Assembly: GCF_000518605.1 (NCBI RefSeq)
Contig: NZ_JADX01000011.1
Location: 124,001 to 188,000, forward strand
Source: Shewanella fidelis ATCC BAA-318
GTDB lineage: Bacteria; Pseudomonadota; Gammaproteobacteria; Enterobacterales; Shewanellaceae
Direction of reading: 5' to 3'
Length of the DNA stretch: 64,000 nt
A model generated the notes under the pieces. The model did not search any database. It saw only the letters and a program-made list of their open reading frames with translations, and had not been told where the DNA came from. Every line of letters starts with the position of its first letter. Within the stretch, counting starts at the first letter, position 1. The position numbers and the translations under genes were made by a program. Below, piece after piece: positions 1 through 7,842 of this stretch.

Positions 1-326
<326 letters not shown>

Positions 327-332
327 TTATTC

Positions 333-1832
333 ATGTTTAAGCGTATTCAAAATAAAACCATCAAATGCCTAACAGCGTTATCAGTTGTATGCTCTGGGGC
401 AACAGTTGCAGCACCATGGGTTGACACCTCAGATATATACTTAAGAGCCGATATTCAAGCGCTTGCAGACGCTGGCGTTATCACGGTGCCGGTAAATACT
501 TACCCTTTAATGTGGTCGGGTATCGGCGCTGATTTAGCAAAAGCGGAGCCATCACAGCTGAGTCCCGCTTTAGTTGAAGCATTTTCTCGGGTGAATTATT
601 ACTACCGTAATGCGGTCAATAATCGCGGTAATACCAGCATAAAGCTAGCAGCGGCTAGTGACGCTGCACGTTTTCAGCATTTTGGCTCCGATTATCGTGA
701 ACAAGGCGAGGCGAGTGCATCTTATGAGTATCTAGGTGAGCGTTTTGCTTACAAAATCTCTGCATCGGCTAATTACGATCCTGCAGATGACAAAGAGTTT
801 CGTTTTGATGATTCTTACCTTGCGATGGCTTTGGGTAACTGGATGTTTACCTTTGGCGCGATAGAGCAGTGGTGGGGACCAAGCTTTGACTCAACACTGC
901 ATAAGTCAAATAACGCGCGTCCAATGCCATCGTTAATGTTGAGCCGTAATAATGCTGCAGCGTTTGAAACACCTTGGCTGTCTTGGTTGGGACCGTGGAC
1001 ATTTACTGCTGGAATTAGCATGTTTGAAGAGGAGCGCTACGCTCCTAATGCACTACTGTGGAATTTCCGTGGTTCGATTCGTCCATTTGAACAATTAGAG
1101 ATGGGGGTGTCGTGGACTACGCAGTTTTGTGGCGATGGCCAAGAATGTACTTGGGATAGTGCATTTAAATCTATCACAGGGCAAAAAGATTGCCGTGCAG
1201 ATAATTCAGATGAAGTAGGTTGCTCTAACTATGGTAACCAAATCGCTGGTTATGATATTCGTTTTAGCGACACTTGGTACGACGTACCGTTTGGCGTGTA
1301 TTACCAAAGAACCTGTGAAGATTCTAATGGCTCTGCACCTTGGGATATCGCAGATTGCGGCAAGCTATTTGGTGCAGATACACGTTTTAACTTAGAAGGT
1401 CAGCAATACAAGTTGTTCCTCGAATATACAGATACTATGGTGTTCTGTGGTGAGGATGAAAACGCCTTCAACTGTTTCTACGAGCACTCAACCTACAAGA
1501 GTGGTTCTCGCTACTACGGTCGAGCCTTAGGTAGCACTTACGACAGCGACGCCAATGTGTATGTACTAGGCTTGATTGGCCAGTTTGCCAATAGCAAAGG
1601 CTTTACCTCGTTGCTACGTTATGCGCAGTTAAACAAAGATGGTAAAAGTCCATCTCATGGTTGGGCACCGCAACCGCTCAAAGAGGATTTGCTGATGCTA
1701 GAGCTAAGTTATCGGATGCCTATATGGTACGGCATGATGAGTATTGGCGGCAGCGTATCTCAATCTGAATTTGAGGTACAAGCAAGTGATACTAATGCCA
1801 GTGTCTTTGGTACTTATGAGTACCGCTTCTAA
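333..1832 (+). CDS. Capsule assembly Wzi family outer-membrane protein
   Basis: A 499-residue secreted beta-barrel protein. Residues 1-27 form a signal peptide ending ATVAA, followed by a short helical region (DIYLRADIQALADAGVITVP) of the kind that precedes the Wzi barrel, and many alternating aromatic strands ending in YEYRF, a terminal-Phe signal for barrel assembly. Family members such as E. coli Wzi are lectin-like barrels that hold capsular polysaccharide at the surface; whether this one binds capsule or another glycan is not shown. Several cysteines cluster between residues 260 and 400 and could form extracellular disulfides. It sits 6 bases after coaD and ends in a strong terminator, so the two may be cotranscribed although unrelated in function. 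Confidence 0.82.
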   Translation: MFKRIQNKTIKCLTALSVVCSGATVAAPWVDTSDIYLRADIQALADAGVITVPVNTYPLMWSGIGADLAKAEPSQLSPALVEAFSRVNYYYRNAVNNRGNTSIKLAAASDAARFQHFGSDYREQGEASASYEYLGERFAYKISASANYDPADDKEFRFDDSYLAMALGNWMFTFGAIEQWWGPSFDSTLHKSNNARPMPSLMLSRNNAAAFETPWLSWLGPWTFTAGISMFEEERYAPNALLWNFRGSIRPFEQLEMGVSWTTQFCGDGQECTWDSAFKSITGQKDCRADNSDEVGCSNYGNQIAGYDIRFSDTWYDVPFGVYYQRTCEDSNGSAPWDIADCGKLFGADTRFNLEGQQYKLFLEYTDTMVFCGEDENAFNCFYEHSTYKSGSRYYGRALGSTYDSDANVYVLGLIGQFANSKGFTSLLRYAQLNKDGKSPSHGWAPQPLKEDLLMLELSYRMPIWYGMMSIGGSVSQSEFEVQASDTNASVFGTYEYRF

Positions 1833-1860
1833 TAGAAATTTAGGGCTTAATTGCTATAAC

Positions 1861-1888
1861 AAGCCAACGTGAAAGCGTTGGCTTTTTT
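1861..1888 (+). terminator. Rho-independent terminator after the Wzi-like gene
   Basis: A 9-bp perfect stem (AAGCCAACG / CGTTGGCTT) with a 6-base loop is followed by a T run. It lies 28 bases after the Wzi-family stop codon. Confidence 0.9.
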
Positions 1889-1917
1889 ATACATTTGAGG
1901 TTTATTGCGGACTGTAT

Positions 1918-2583
1918 ATGCAACGTTTTGCAAAAATATTGGCAATTCTTACCGTGCTGGGTCTAGCACTTTATGCACTCAAGCAAGGTGTATTTGCCTC
2001 ATTTACCGACACTAATTGGTTAGCGAATTATCTAGCAGAGCAAGGTAATGAAGGGCTGGTGGTATTATTTCTAGTCGGTGCGGCTTACACCAGTGTTGGC
2101 GGCCCAAGGCAGTTTATGGCTTTTGCTTTTGGCTTTGCATTAGGCGGTGTTAATGGCGCATTACTTGGTACATTGTCAGCACTTTTGGGCTGCATCATTA
2201 CCTTTTACTTTGCCAGATTTGTGTTTCGCAGCAGCTTAAAAAAGCGCTTTCAATCTAAATTGACCCGTTTAGAAAACTTAATCGTGCAGCGCACGATTTT
2301 GAAGATGATTATGATCCGCATATTGCCGCTAAGCAGTAACTTTTTAACTAATCTTGCAGCGGGGTCGACTCATATCAGTGCGTGGCGATTTTTTACCGGT
2401 AGTGGGATAGGCTTTTTACCGCAAATGTTAGTGTTTAGCTTTGCTGGTGCCGGAGTTGGGCTGTCAGACAATAATAGTTTGCTGATCAGTATCAGCCTGT
2501 TTATTTGCGCCTCTATTATCGCCTTTTATCTTTATAAGACGCGGTTAAGAGAGCAAATTAGCGAGGTTATTGAGGATAAATAA
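1918..2583 (+). CDS. VTT/TVP38-TMEM64 (DedA-superfamily) inner-membrane protein
   Basis: A 221-residue polytopic membrane protein. Hydrophobic segments appear near residues 5-25, 48-70, 72-110, 130-150, 155-185 and 190-210. The VTT-domain hallmark is visible as GGPRQFMAFAFGFALGG followed by a glycine-rich hairpin, and the basic segment RILPLSSNFLTNLAAG resembles the conserved R-x-x-P-x-x-N/P region of the family. Bacterial relatives are linked to lipid flipping and membrane homeostasis; the substrate here is unknown. It starts at an ATG directly after a purine-poor leader and runs convergent to mutM. Confidence 0.85.
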   Translation: MQRFAKILAILTVLGLALYALKQGVFASFTDTNWLANYLAEQGNEGLVVLFLVGAAYTSVGGPRQFMAFAFGFALGGVNGALLGTLSALLGCIITFYFARFVFRSSLKKRFQSKLTRLENLIVQRTILKMIMIRILPLSSNFLTNLAAGSTHISAWRFFTGSGIGFLPQMLVFSFAGAGVGLSDNNSLLISISLFICASIIAFYLYKTRLREQISEVIEDK

Positions 2584-2592
2584 CCTCGCTAA
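2558..2592. terminator. Possible bidirectional terminator between VTT gene and mutM
   Basis: An inverted repeat (TTAGCGAGGTTAT / ATAACCTCGCTAA) overlaps the last codons of the VTT gene and lies between two convergent genes. T runs on either side are weak, so termination is only inferred from position. Confidence 0.5.
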
Positions 2593-2600
2593 TATATGAG

Positions 2601-3416
2601 TTATCGTTGCTGGCATAAGCTGCAAAATACAGTTGCCCGCTGCCCAAGCTTGATTTCACTAAGCAGGTGACCACATTGAGTGCAGGTCTCACCGCCACGG
2701 CCATACACATGTAGCTTTTGCGCAAAGTAACCTGGTTTACCCTCAGCATTAGTAAAATCTTTGAGGGTCGTGCCGCCTTGTTTGATTGCACCTGCGAGGA
2801 TCTGCTTCACTTCAGCAACTAATACTTCAATCCGTTCGGCATCCACTTTGCTAGCTTCTGCTTGCGGATGAATACCTGCAGCAAACAGCGCTTCATTAGC
2901 GTAAATATTGCCGACACCCACTACGATGTGATTGTCCATTAAACACAGCTTGATAGCCTTTTTCTTATTGGCCAAACTTTGTAATAGGTAAGCTGGGTTA
3001 AATGCGTCTGTTAGTGGCTCTGGGCCCAATTTGGCCAATAATGGGTGAGCTTGTTCAGGTAGTTCGCACCATAGCCAAGCACCAAAACGTCTTGGATCAT
3101 TAAAGCGCAGAGCCTTGCCGCTAGCGAGCACCAGATCAATATGATCATGTTTTTCTACCGGAGTTGTGGCGGGCAAGATACGCAAGCTGCCAGACATGCC
3201 TAAATGCACAATAGTGGTGCCCGCATCAGTATCAATCAGCAAGTATTTCGCGCGGCGGCGTACATTACGTATTGTCTGACCGACGATCTGCTTGGCTATT
3301 TCGGGGACCGGCCAACGTAGTGATGGGTTACGTACAATTAAGTCGGTGACTTGATTATCAATAAGAAAAGGCGATACACCTTGGCGAGTCACTTCAACTT
3401 CGGGGAGTTCTGGCAT
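2601..3416 (-). CDS. mutM: Formamidopyrimidine-DNA glycosylase MutM (Fpg)
   Basis: Base-excision repair enzyme that removes 8-oxoguanine and formamidopyrimidines and nicks the abasic site. The 271-residue length is normal. The N-terminus begins [12 protein letters not shown], with Pro2 as the catalytic nucleophile after Met removal and Glu3 and Glu6 following. Central H2TH region contains [14 protein letters not shown]. The C-terminus has the zinc finger C-x2-C-x16-C-x2-C (CTQCGHLL..., CSLC). Adjacent to coaD in many gammaproteobacteria, here separated by two membrane-protein genes. Identification is secure. Confidence 0.97.
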   Translation of the reverse strand: MPELPEVEVTRQGVSPFLIDNQVTDLIVRNPSLRWPVPEIAKQIVGQTIRNVRRRAKYLLIDTDAGTTIVHLGMSGSLRILPATTPVEKHDHIDLVLASGKALRFNDPRRFGAWLWCELPEQAHPLLAKLGPEPLTDAFNPAYLLQSLANKKKAIKLCLMDNHIVVGVGNIYANEALFAAGIHPQAEASKVDAERIEVLVAEVKQILAGAIKQGGTTLKDFTNAEGKPGYFAQKLHVYGRGGETCTQCGHLLSEIKLGQRATVFCSLCQQR

Positions 3417-3493
3417 TGATGCTCTCTCTTGTTGTTATTCAGCGGTGGTTGCTAGCATTGATTGCGATTAATTATTACGTTTTGGCTTGCAGA

Positions 3494-3958
3494 TTAGTTT
3501 ACTTGCGCGCGAATAATTGGCGTTAAACCTTCACGTAGGCTAGGCGGTACTTGATACCAGTTGCCTGAAGGAGACTTTAATAAGCCTTGTTGTTTAAACA
3601 GGATCCATAGCTGTGCATCATCGAGATCATCGATTTGGATCACCAGCTCGATCGCTTCTTCCGCGGTTTCAGGTTTTTCGCTGAGCGCTGAAATATGCAC
3701 TTGTTGCCACGCGTTAGCCCATTCTAAGCAGTTGAGTACTTCACTGCTACATCGCCAGCCAGATTGGCTTTTTTGCAGCCAGAGTTCACCGTATTGCAGT
3801 TGTGACAGTGGCGCGGCGTGATCAAACAGAGCTTGGGTTTGCAGTGGTGTTTGTTGACTGTTTTTTTCTATCACAGTCAGTACAGAGATCATCAGTATTG
3901 ATGCCACGATGATGATGCTGTTCCACTTTTTTCGTGAGAGTGCCATTGTTTGGGTCAT
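3494..3958 (-). CDS. Hypothetical membrane-anchored protein
   Basis: A 154-residue protein if started at the ATG at 3958; a GTG at 4009 would add 17 residues and an ATG at 3946 would remove four. No start has a good ribosome site. One hydrophobic segment (IIIVASILMISVLTV, about residues 16-30) follows a basic stretch, so a single-pass membrane protein with its C-terminal part in the periplasm is likely. The remainder includes two cysteines (WRCSSEVLNC) and an acidic IDDLDDAQLW segment. I do not recognise the family. It lies downstream-facing toward mutM with a 77-base gap, so it may be cotranscribed with mutM. Confidence 0.7.
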   Translation of the reverse strand: MTQTMALSRKKWNSIIIVASILMISVLTVIEKNSQQTPLQTQALFDHAAPLSQLQYGELWLQKSQSGWRCSSEVLNCLEWANAWQQVHISALSEKPETAEEAIELVIQIDDLDDAQLWILFKQQGLLKSPSGNWYQVPPSLREGLTPIIRAQVN

Positions 3959-4061
3959 TGCTATGTGAATGGTTGTTTTATAAGTGTATCTGCAAGATGG
4001 TTTAACCACAAATGGTTGATTTCAAGCTGCCGCTTGGGGTGGTGGGTTAGACGTTGTCTAA

Positions 4062-4201
4062 CAATTAAAGTCGTGGGATTCCATCCCACAGCCGGGCAAG
4101 AGGGGATCAACAGCAATCCCCTCTTGGATCACCCCTGCCGCCCCAGACGAAGTTGTTGATCCTCATACCTACGGATAAATCACTAACGCTTCCGATGGGG
4201 A
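4062..4201. repeat. Repeat module A, left of the small peptide gene
   Basis: A roughly 140-base GC-richer block with nested hairpins (GTGGGATTCCATCCCAC; CAAGAGGGGAT with ATCCCCTCTTG). The 26 bases at 4143-4168 recur at 4807-4832 with one mismatch, and both copies are followed at a similar distance by a CxAACGxxTC(C)GATGGG-like end. Module B at 4698-4865 is a diverged copy in the same direction. Nature unknown. Confidence 0.6.
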
Positions 4202-4312
4202 GTGTATTTACTGTTGTAACGCTGGTGCTGGGTTGAATTGTTGTTTTTTCGATGTTATGTTTTTTTTGCCATATTTAATGGTCTAGTTGAATTTATAAAA
4301 AGGATTTTTAGT

Positions 4313-4456
4313 ATGAAGAATTTGAAAAAGTTATCGTCTTTGTTTGCTATATTCTCTATTTTCGTTGCGGCTCCTAGCTTTGCAACAGGCGGCGATGAAG
4401 ATGATAAATGTCCAACCATAGATATGTGGGAATGCTATATCGTTATTCAGCGATAA
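4313..4456 (+). CDS. Small secreted peptide with two cysteines
   Basis: A 47-residue product. The ATG at 4313 is preferred over an upstream in-frame ATG at 4238 because AAAAGGA lies about 9 bases before it and because the protein then begins with a textbook signal peptide: KKLSSLFAIFSIFVAAPSFA, with likely cleavage after SFA. The mature peptide would be about 23 residues, acidic at its start (TGGDEDDK) with a Cys-x7-Cys pair (CPTIDMWEC) able to form one disulfide loop. No family recognised. It lies between two copies of a repeat module in an accessory island. Could be a signalling or antagonistic peptide, or simply an unstable orphan; function is not inferable. Confidence 0.6.
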   Translation: MKNLKKLSSLFAIFSIFVAAPSFATGGDEDDKCPTIDMWECYIVIQR

Positions 4457-4697
4457 TTAGTCATAGCCTTTTGTATCTGTAGATACGGTTTAGCCTCTTA
4501 GCAAATTATGCTGAAGTAGGGGGCTAACAAATTTTTTAATCTTACAAACCCTTCAGTGTTAACTCCTGATTCGATTATTATTCGATCCTAGTGCTATTAA
4601 TTGAAGCTCCTAAATTTACATTAAGTTCATTAAAGCCAATTCACTATCGTGCTATGTGGTTATTTTTGAAAAAATAGCCTTCTTTGCGTAAGTTAAC

Positions 4698-4865
4698 AGC
4701 AATCAAGCTGCGCTTGATAAAGGTCGTGGCGCTTCGCTCACATCCGAGCCAAGGGGGAAAGCGCTTGTCCCCGCTCTTGATTTCATAAGAATAAACCCTC
4801 AGCGCTCCAGACGAAGTTGTTTATCCTCATACTCCAATAAAAATCGCCTAACGGCTCAGATGGGA
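4698..4865. repeat. Repeat module B, right of the small peptide gene
   Basis: Starts with a 32-base segment (4698-4729, internal palindrome ATCAAGC-TGC-GCTTGAT) that recurs at 37281-37312 with one mismatch. It continues with the 26-base segment at 4807-4832 shared with module A. Together modules A and B are direct, diverged copies that bracket the small peptide gene. Confidence 0.65.
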
Positions 4866-5260
4866 CATCTGATGCGAATGGATTCACAAATGCCGTGATG
4901 GCATGGATGCCAGAGAACGGCCATGTCCCCCTGAGCCTGAACCATCATTCATGATGGTTTTACGGCACTCTTGAAGGTAAAGAGTTATCTGCGTATTTCG
5001 GCAACCTCGATGGGGAAATTGGTGTTTTCTGTAACCTTTGAGTCGTTGTTGGTCTTGCTGTGTCTTTGTTTTGTCTTTTTCTTTTAATAGGTCTAACGCA
5101 GAAGTTGAAAGGTTGTGCTTTTCAAACCCAGTGTAGATGCGGCTGAGGCCGTCGAAAACATGGATGTTTTCGTTGAGCGGTCAAGGATGACGACAAGCGA
5201 GCCTCAGAAGTATCTGCACATACGCCTGCCGCAGGCAATTAGCTGCATAAAATTCTGGAC
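4857..5260. repeat. Array of imperfect palindromes without a convincing gene
   Basis: Successive short hairpins: CAGATGGGACATCTG at 4857, TGGCATGGATGCCA near 4899, AACCATCATTCATGATGGTT near 4939, GAAAACATGGATGTTTTC near 5154, and CCTGCCGCAGG near 5225. Several share a stem-GG-A-stem plan with CATGGATG at the centre. A 72-codon open frame at 5115-5333 crosses this array but has no ribosome site or recognisable protein, so I do not call it. Together with modules A and B this explains most of the gene-poor 4.0-5.5 kb stretch. Confidence 0.55.
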
Positions 5261-5499
5261 GAAAGTAATGACAATATTAGAGGCAGAAATCGCAACAGTT
5301 GAGTTACTGTCATGCCTTATCAAGCACATATAAAGCTGCATCAATAATGCCTTGAATAATCCGATATAAATTTTTAAAACAATGGTCTATATTCTGCTGG
5401 GGAAATAATAAAGGCACACTGATAATAAATGTTGTATGGATAAAGATGTTGTCAATGCTGTAATTCAATAAGCTTTATAACACTAGCTAAGGGAAACGT

Positions 5500-6177
5500 A
5501 TGCTAAAAGGGATAGCTCAGCACCACGGTGGTGGTTGCATGATGATTGTTAAAACAGGTGAAAAAGGAGTTGAGTTTATAGGCAGTGGTTTTCTATGTCA
5601 CAGTAAGGGATATATTATCACGTGCGCACACACGATTAATTTGACTGATAAACTTGCAGTAATTCCGCCTCAACCTTTAAATGAATTTAATCAATTAACT
5701 CTAGAGCGAGTAAATTTTTTTGATGTTACCGTGGCTCAGTTTGACCCAGAAAGCGATGTCGCATTATTGAAATTAACCCACCCACAACCCGTTTCAGTTC
5801 CTCCCAATCTAATAGGAGATGAGAGCTCTGTTCAAGTTGGTGCTAGCGTAGGTTACTTAGGGTTTCCATTTGGTCAAGCAGGGCTACATACTTTGAAAGT
5901 ATCTCAGAGCATAATCAGCTCTAAAGTGAAATCTACTAATGGAACAAAGCAATTTCAATTAGATGCAATGGTACATGAGGGAAATAGTGGCGGGCCATTA
6001 ATTGATATTGCATCAGGCCAAATTATTGGAATTATTAGTGGTAGATTTAGCCCTACTGGTTCGGGGGGGCATATAAAAATAGGTAATCATGCTCTGGGTA
6101 CAGAAAGTACCATATCTTATGCTACTTCAATCAATTATGCTCGCGCATTAATGGAAAGTGAGGGGTTAAATGTCTGA
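5500..6177 (+). CDS. Trypsin-like serine protease (S1 family), cytoplasmic
   Basis: A 225-residue chymotrypsin-fold protease with a complete triad: His in GYIITCAHTI (about residue 48), Asp in ESDVALLKL (about 88), and Ser in the GNSGGPL motif (about 166). The oxyanion region and following strand GQIIGIISGRF fit the family. There is no signal peptide or PDZ domain, so unlike DegP/HtrA it should work in the cytoplasm. A purine-rich AAGGGAAA lies before the ATG. Its stop overlaps the next gene's start by 8 bases, indicating translational coupling. Base composition is AT-richer than the flanking housekeeping genes, in keeping with an acquired module. Protease assignment is secure; its biological role is unknown. 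Confidence 0.88.
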   Translation: MLKGIAQHHGGGCMMIVKTGEKGVEFIGSGFLCHSKGYIITCAHTINLTDKLAVIPPQPLNEFNQLTLERVNFFDVTVAQFDPESDVALLKLTHPQPVSVPPNLIGDESSVQVGASVGYLGFPFGQAGLHTLKVSQSIISSKVKSTNGTKQFQLDAMVHEGNSGGPLIDIASGQIIGIISGRFSPTGSGGHIKIGNHALGTESTISYATSINYARALMESEGLNV

Positions 6178-6619
6178 TCTTCTTTTCGAACATCAAGAGT
6201 TATTTGATGCTGTAAACGACCTTGTTCCAGCGTACCAAAAAAACAAAATTATTGAGTTCATTAAATTAGATACAGATGATGAAACTGAATATGATCAAAT
6301 CGGATTGTCATTAACTGGGGAAAAAAGAGAAACGGGTTTAATTGTCCCCACTTCTGCCCCTAAGTCTTCAGGAGGAAGTATTTGGAGTGCAATAAAAGCT
6401 GAAATTTATGACTATATGTGTACTAGTTCTAGAAAGTACTCTAAAGAAAGAAAAGAAGCTGGCATAACGATTAAACAAATCATTACGATTATTGCTACAG
6501 CCATAGCGTCTAGTTTCCATATTGCAGTTGGTGTTGTTACTGGTGCAGTTACCGTAGCACTGTTGAGCTTCTTCAAGATAGGTAAAAATGCTTGGTGCAA
6601 AATCAACACACCTGAATAA
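6170..6619 (+). CDS. Small membrane protein coupled to the protease
   Basis: A 149-residue protein with three parts: an acidic helical N-terminal region (to about residue 48), a flexible linker with small residues (TGLIVPTSAPKSSGGS, about 58-75), and a basic segment leading into a long hydrophobic C-terminal stretch (about 105-137, ITIIATAIASSFHIAVGVVTGAVTVALLSFF) that could be one or two membrane passes. I recognise no named family. Because it overlaps the protease gene by 8 bases, the two are surely made together. The linker could be the protease's cleavage site, which would make this a protease-released membrane effector, but that is only an inference. Confidence 0.75.
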   Translation: MSDLLFEHQELFDAVNDLVPAYQKNKIIEFIKLDTDDETEYDQIGLSLTGEKRETGLIVPTSAPKSSGGSIWSAIKAEIYDYMCTSSRKYSKERKEAGITIKQIITIIATAIASSFHIAVGVVTGAVTVALLSFFKIGKNAWCKINTPE

Positions 6620-6720
6620 ATGTGTTTTAACAATTGGCTGAAAATGACAAAACAGCAGTTTTGCCCGTTCTTATCGAATTTCAGCAAGCTATTTTAAGAC
6701 TATTTAGCAAATCGTTACGA

Positions 6721-6746
6721 AAAACCCGACATTTGCGTCGGGTTTT
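6721..6746. terminator. Bidirectional terminator between protease module and moaA
   Basis: A 10-bp stem (AAAACCCGAC / GTCGGGTTTT) with a 6-base loop, flanked by T runs on both strands. It sits between the convergent protease module and the molybdenum-cofactor operon and can end both. Confidence 0.85.
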
Positions 6747-6835
6747 GTGTATGTAGCACAAGCTAACAGTTAACAACTGTGGTAACAGAAACCACCGCAG
6801 CAAACCAAGCGAAGAAGAAACTGTTCAAGCAACAG

Positions 6836-7822
6836 TTAACCACCCGTTGCGTTCATAAACCGCAAGATCTGTGTTTCCCCATTTGGGTCAAAATGGTGTT
6901 CTTTCGGTTTATGTTTTATGCCATTCAAAATTGCGGTTTTCAGGCGTTCAATATCACCGGGATGCTCGCGCACGATCGCTTTTAAGTCTACTGAGTTCTC
7001 ATTGCCTAAACACAATAACAATCTGCCTTCTACCGTGACACGAACACGGTTGCATTCGTGACAGAAGTTGTTGCTGTGGGGCGAGATAAACCCAACGTGG
7101 ATGTCGCTGCCCGGCATGGTGAAGTAACGTGCTGGGCCGCCAGTACGACGGTCAGATGGAAGCAGCGGGTAACGCTCGCTGATGATGTCTTGGATCTCTT
7201 TACTGCTACAATGACGGCTGCGTTTGCGCTCATCGATCACGCCTAATGGCATCTCTTCGATAAAGGCGATGTCTAGGTCGCGGTCGCGGCAAAATTCGAT
7301 GAGATCTAATACTTCATCGTCGTTTTGCCCACGCAGAATTACCGCGTTGATCTTAATCTTCTTAAATCCTGCGGCGATAGCGGCATCGATGCCGGCAATC
7401 ACGCGATCGACTTTACCATTGCGGGTTAGGCTGGTGAATAAGTCGGGCTTTAAGGTGTCGAGGCTAATATTGAGGCGATTTAAACCTGAATCGTGCATCT
7501 CTGCGGCAAAACGGGTTAAACGCGAGCCGTTGGTAGTCATCGACAACTCTTCAAGACCGGGTAGTTTGCCCAGTAGTTTGACCAATTGATCACAGTCGGT
7601 ACGCACCAGTGGCTCACCACCGGTTAGGCGAATTTTCTTTACGCCTAACTCGGTAAAGGCTTGAGCGACCCACGCTAATTCTTCAAGGCTAAGCACATGG
7701 TCTTTGCCTAAAAAGCACGGGTCTTCTGTCATGCAATATACGCAACGAAAATCGCAGCGGTCAGTGACGGAAAGGCGCAGGTACTCTACCGTGCGACCAA
7801 AAGTGTCAACGATCAAACTCAT
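6836..7822 (-). CDS. moaA: GTP 3',8-cyclase MoaA (molybdopterin synthesis, radical SAM)
   Basis: Converts GTP to the 3',8-cyclic intermediate, the first step of molybdenum-cofactor synthesis. The 328-residue protein has the radical-SAM cluster motif C-x3-C-x2-C (CDFRCVYC), the GGEPLVR motif, the second, C-terminal cluster ligands C-x2-C-x13-C (CHECNRVRVTVEGRLLLC), and the conserved Gly-Gly C-terminus. It is the last gene of the tup-mob-moe operon, 20 bases after the MobB-MoeA gene. Confidence 0.97.
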   Translation of the reverse strand: MSLIVDTFGRTVEYLRLSVTDRCDFRCVYCMTEDPCFLGKDHVLSLEELAWVAQAFTELGVKKIRLTGGEPLVRTDCDQLVKLLGKLPGLEELSMTTNGSRLTRFAAEMHDSGLNRLNISLDTLKPDLFTSLTRNGKVDRVIAGIDAAIAAGFKKIKINAVILRGQNDDEVLDLIEFCRDRDLDIAFIEEMPLGVIDERKRSRHCSSKEIQDIISERYPLLPSDRRTGGPARYFTMPGSDIHVGFISPHSNNFCHECNRVRVTVEGRLLLCLGNENSVDLKAIVREHPGDIERLKTAILNGIKHKPKEHHFDPNGETQILRFMNATGG

Positions 7823-7842
7823 ACTAGCTACCTACATGACCT

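Noticed and set aside
5115..5333. 72-codon open frame
   Set aside because: It crosses a palindrome array, has no ribosome site and no recognisable protein features.
7224..7589. 121-codon plus-strand frame inside moaA
   Set aside because: Antisense shadow of a conserved radical-SAM gene.
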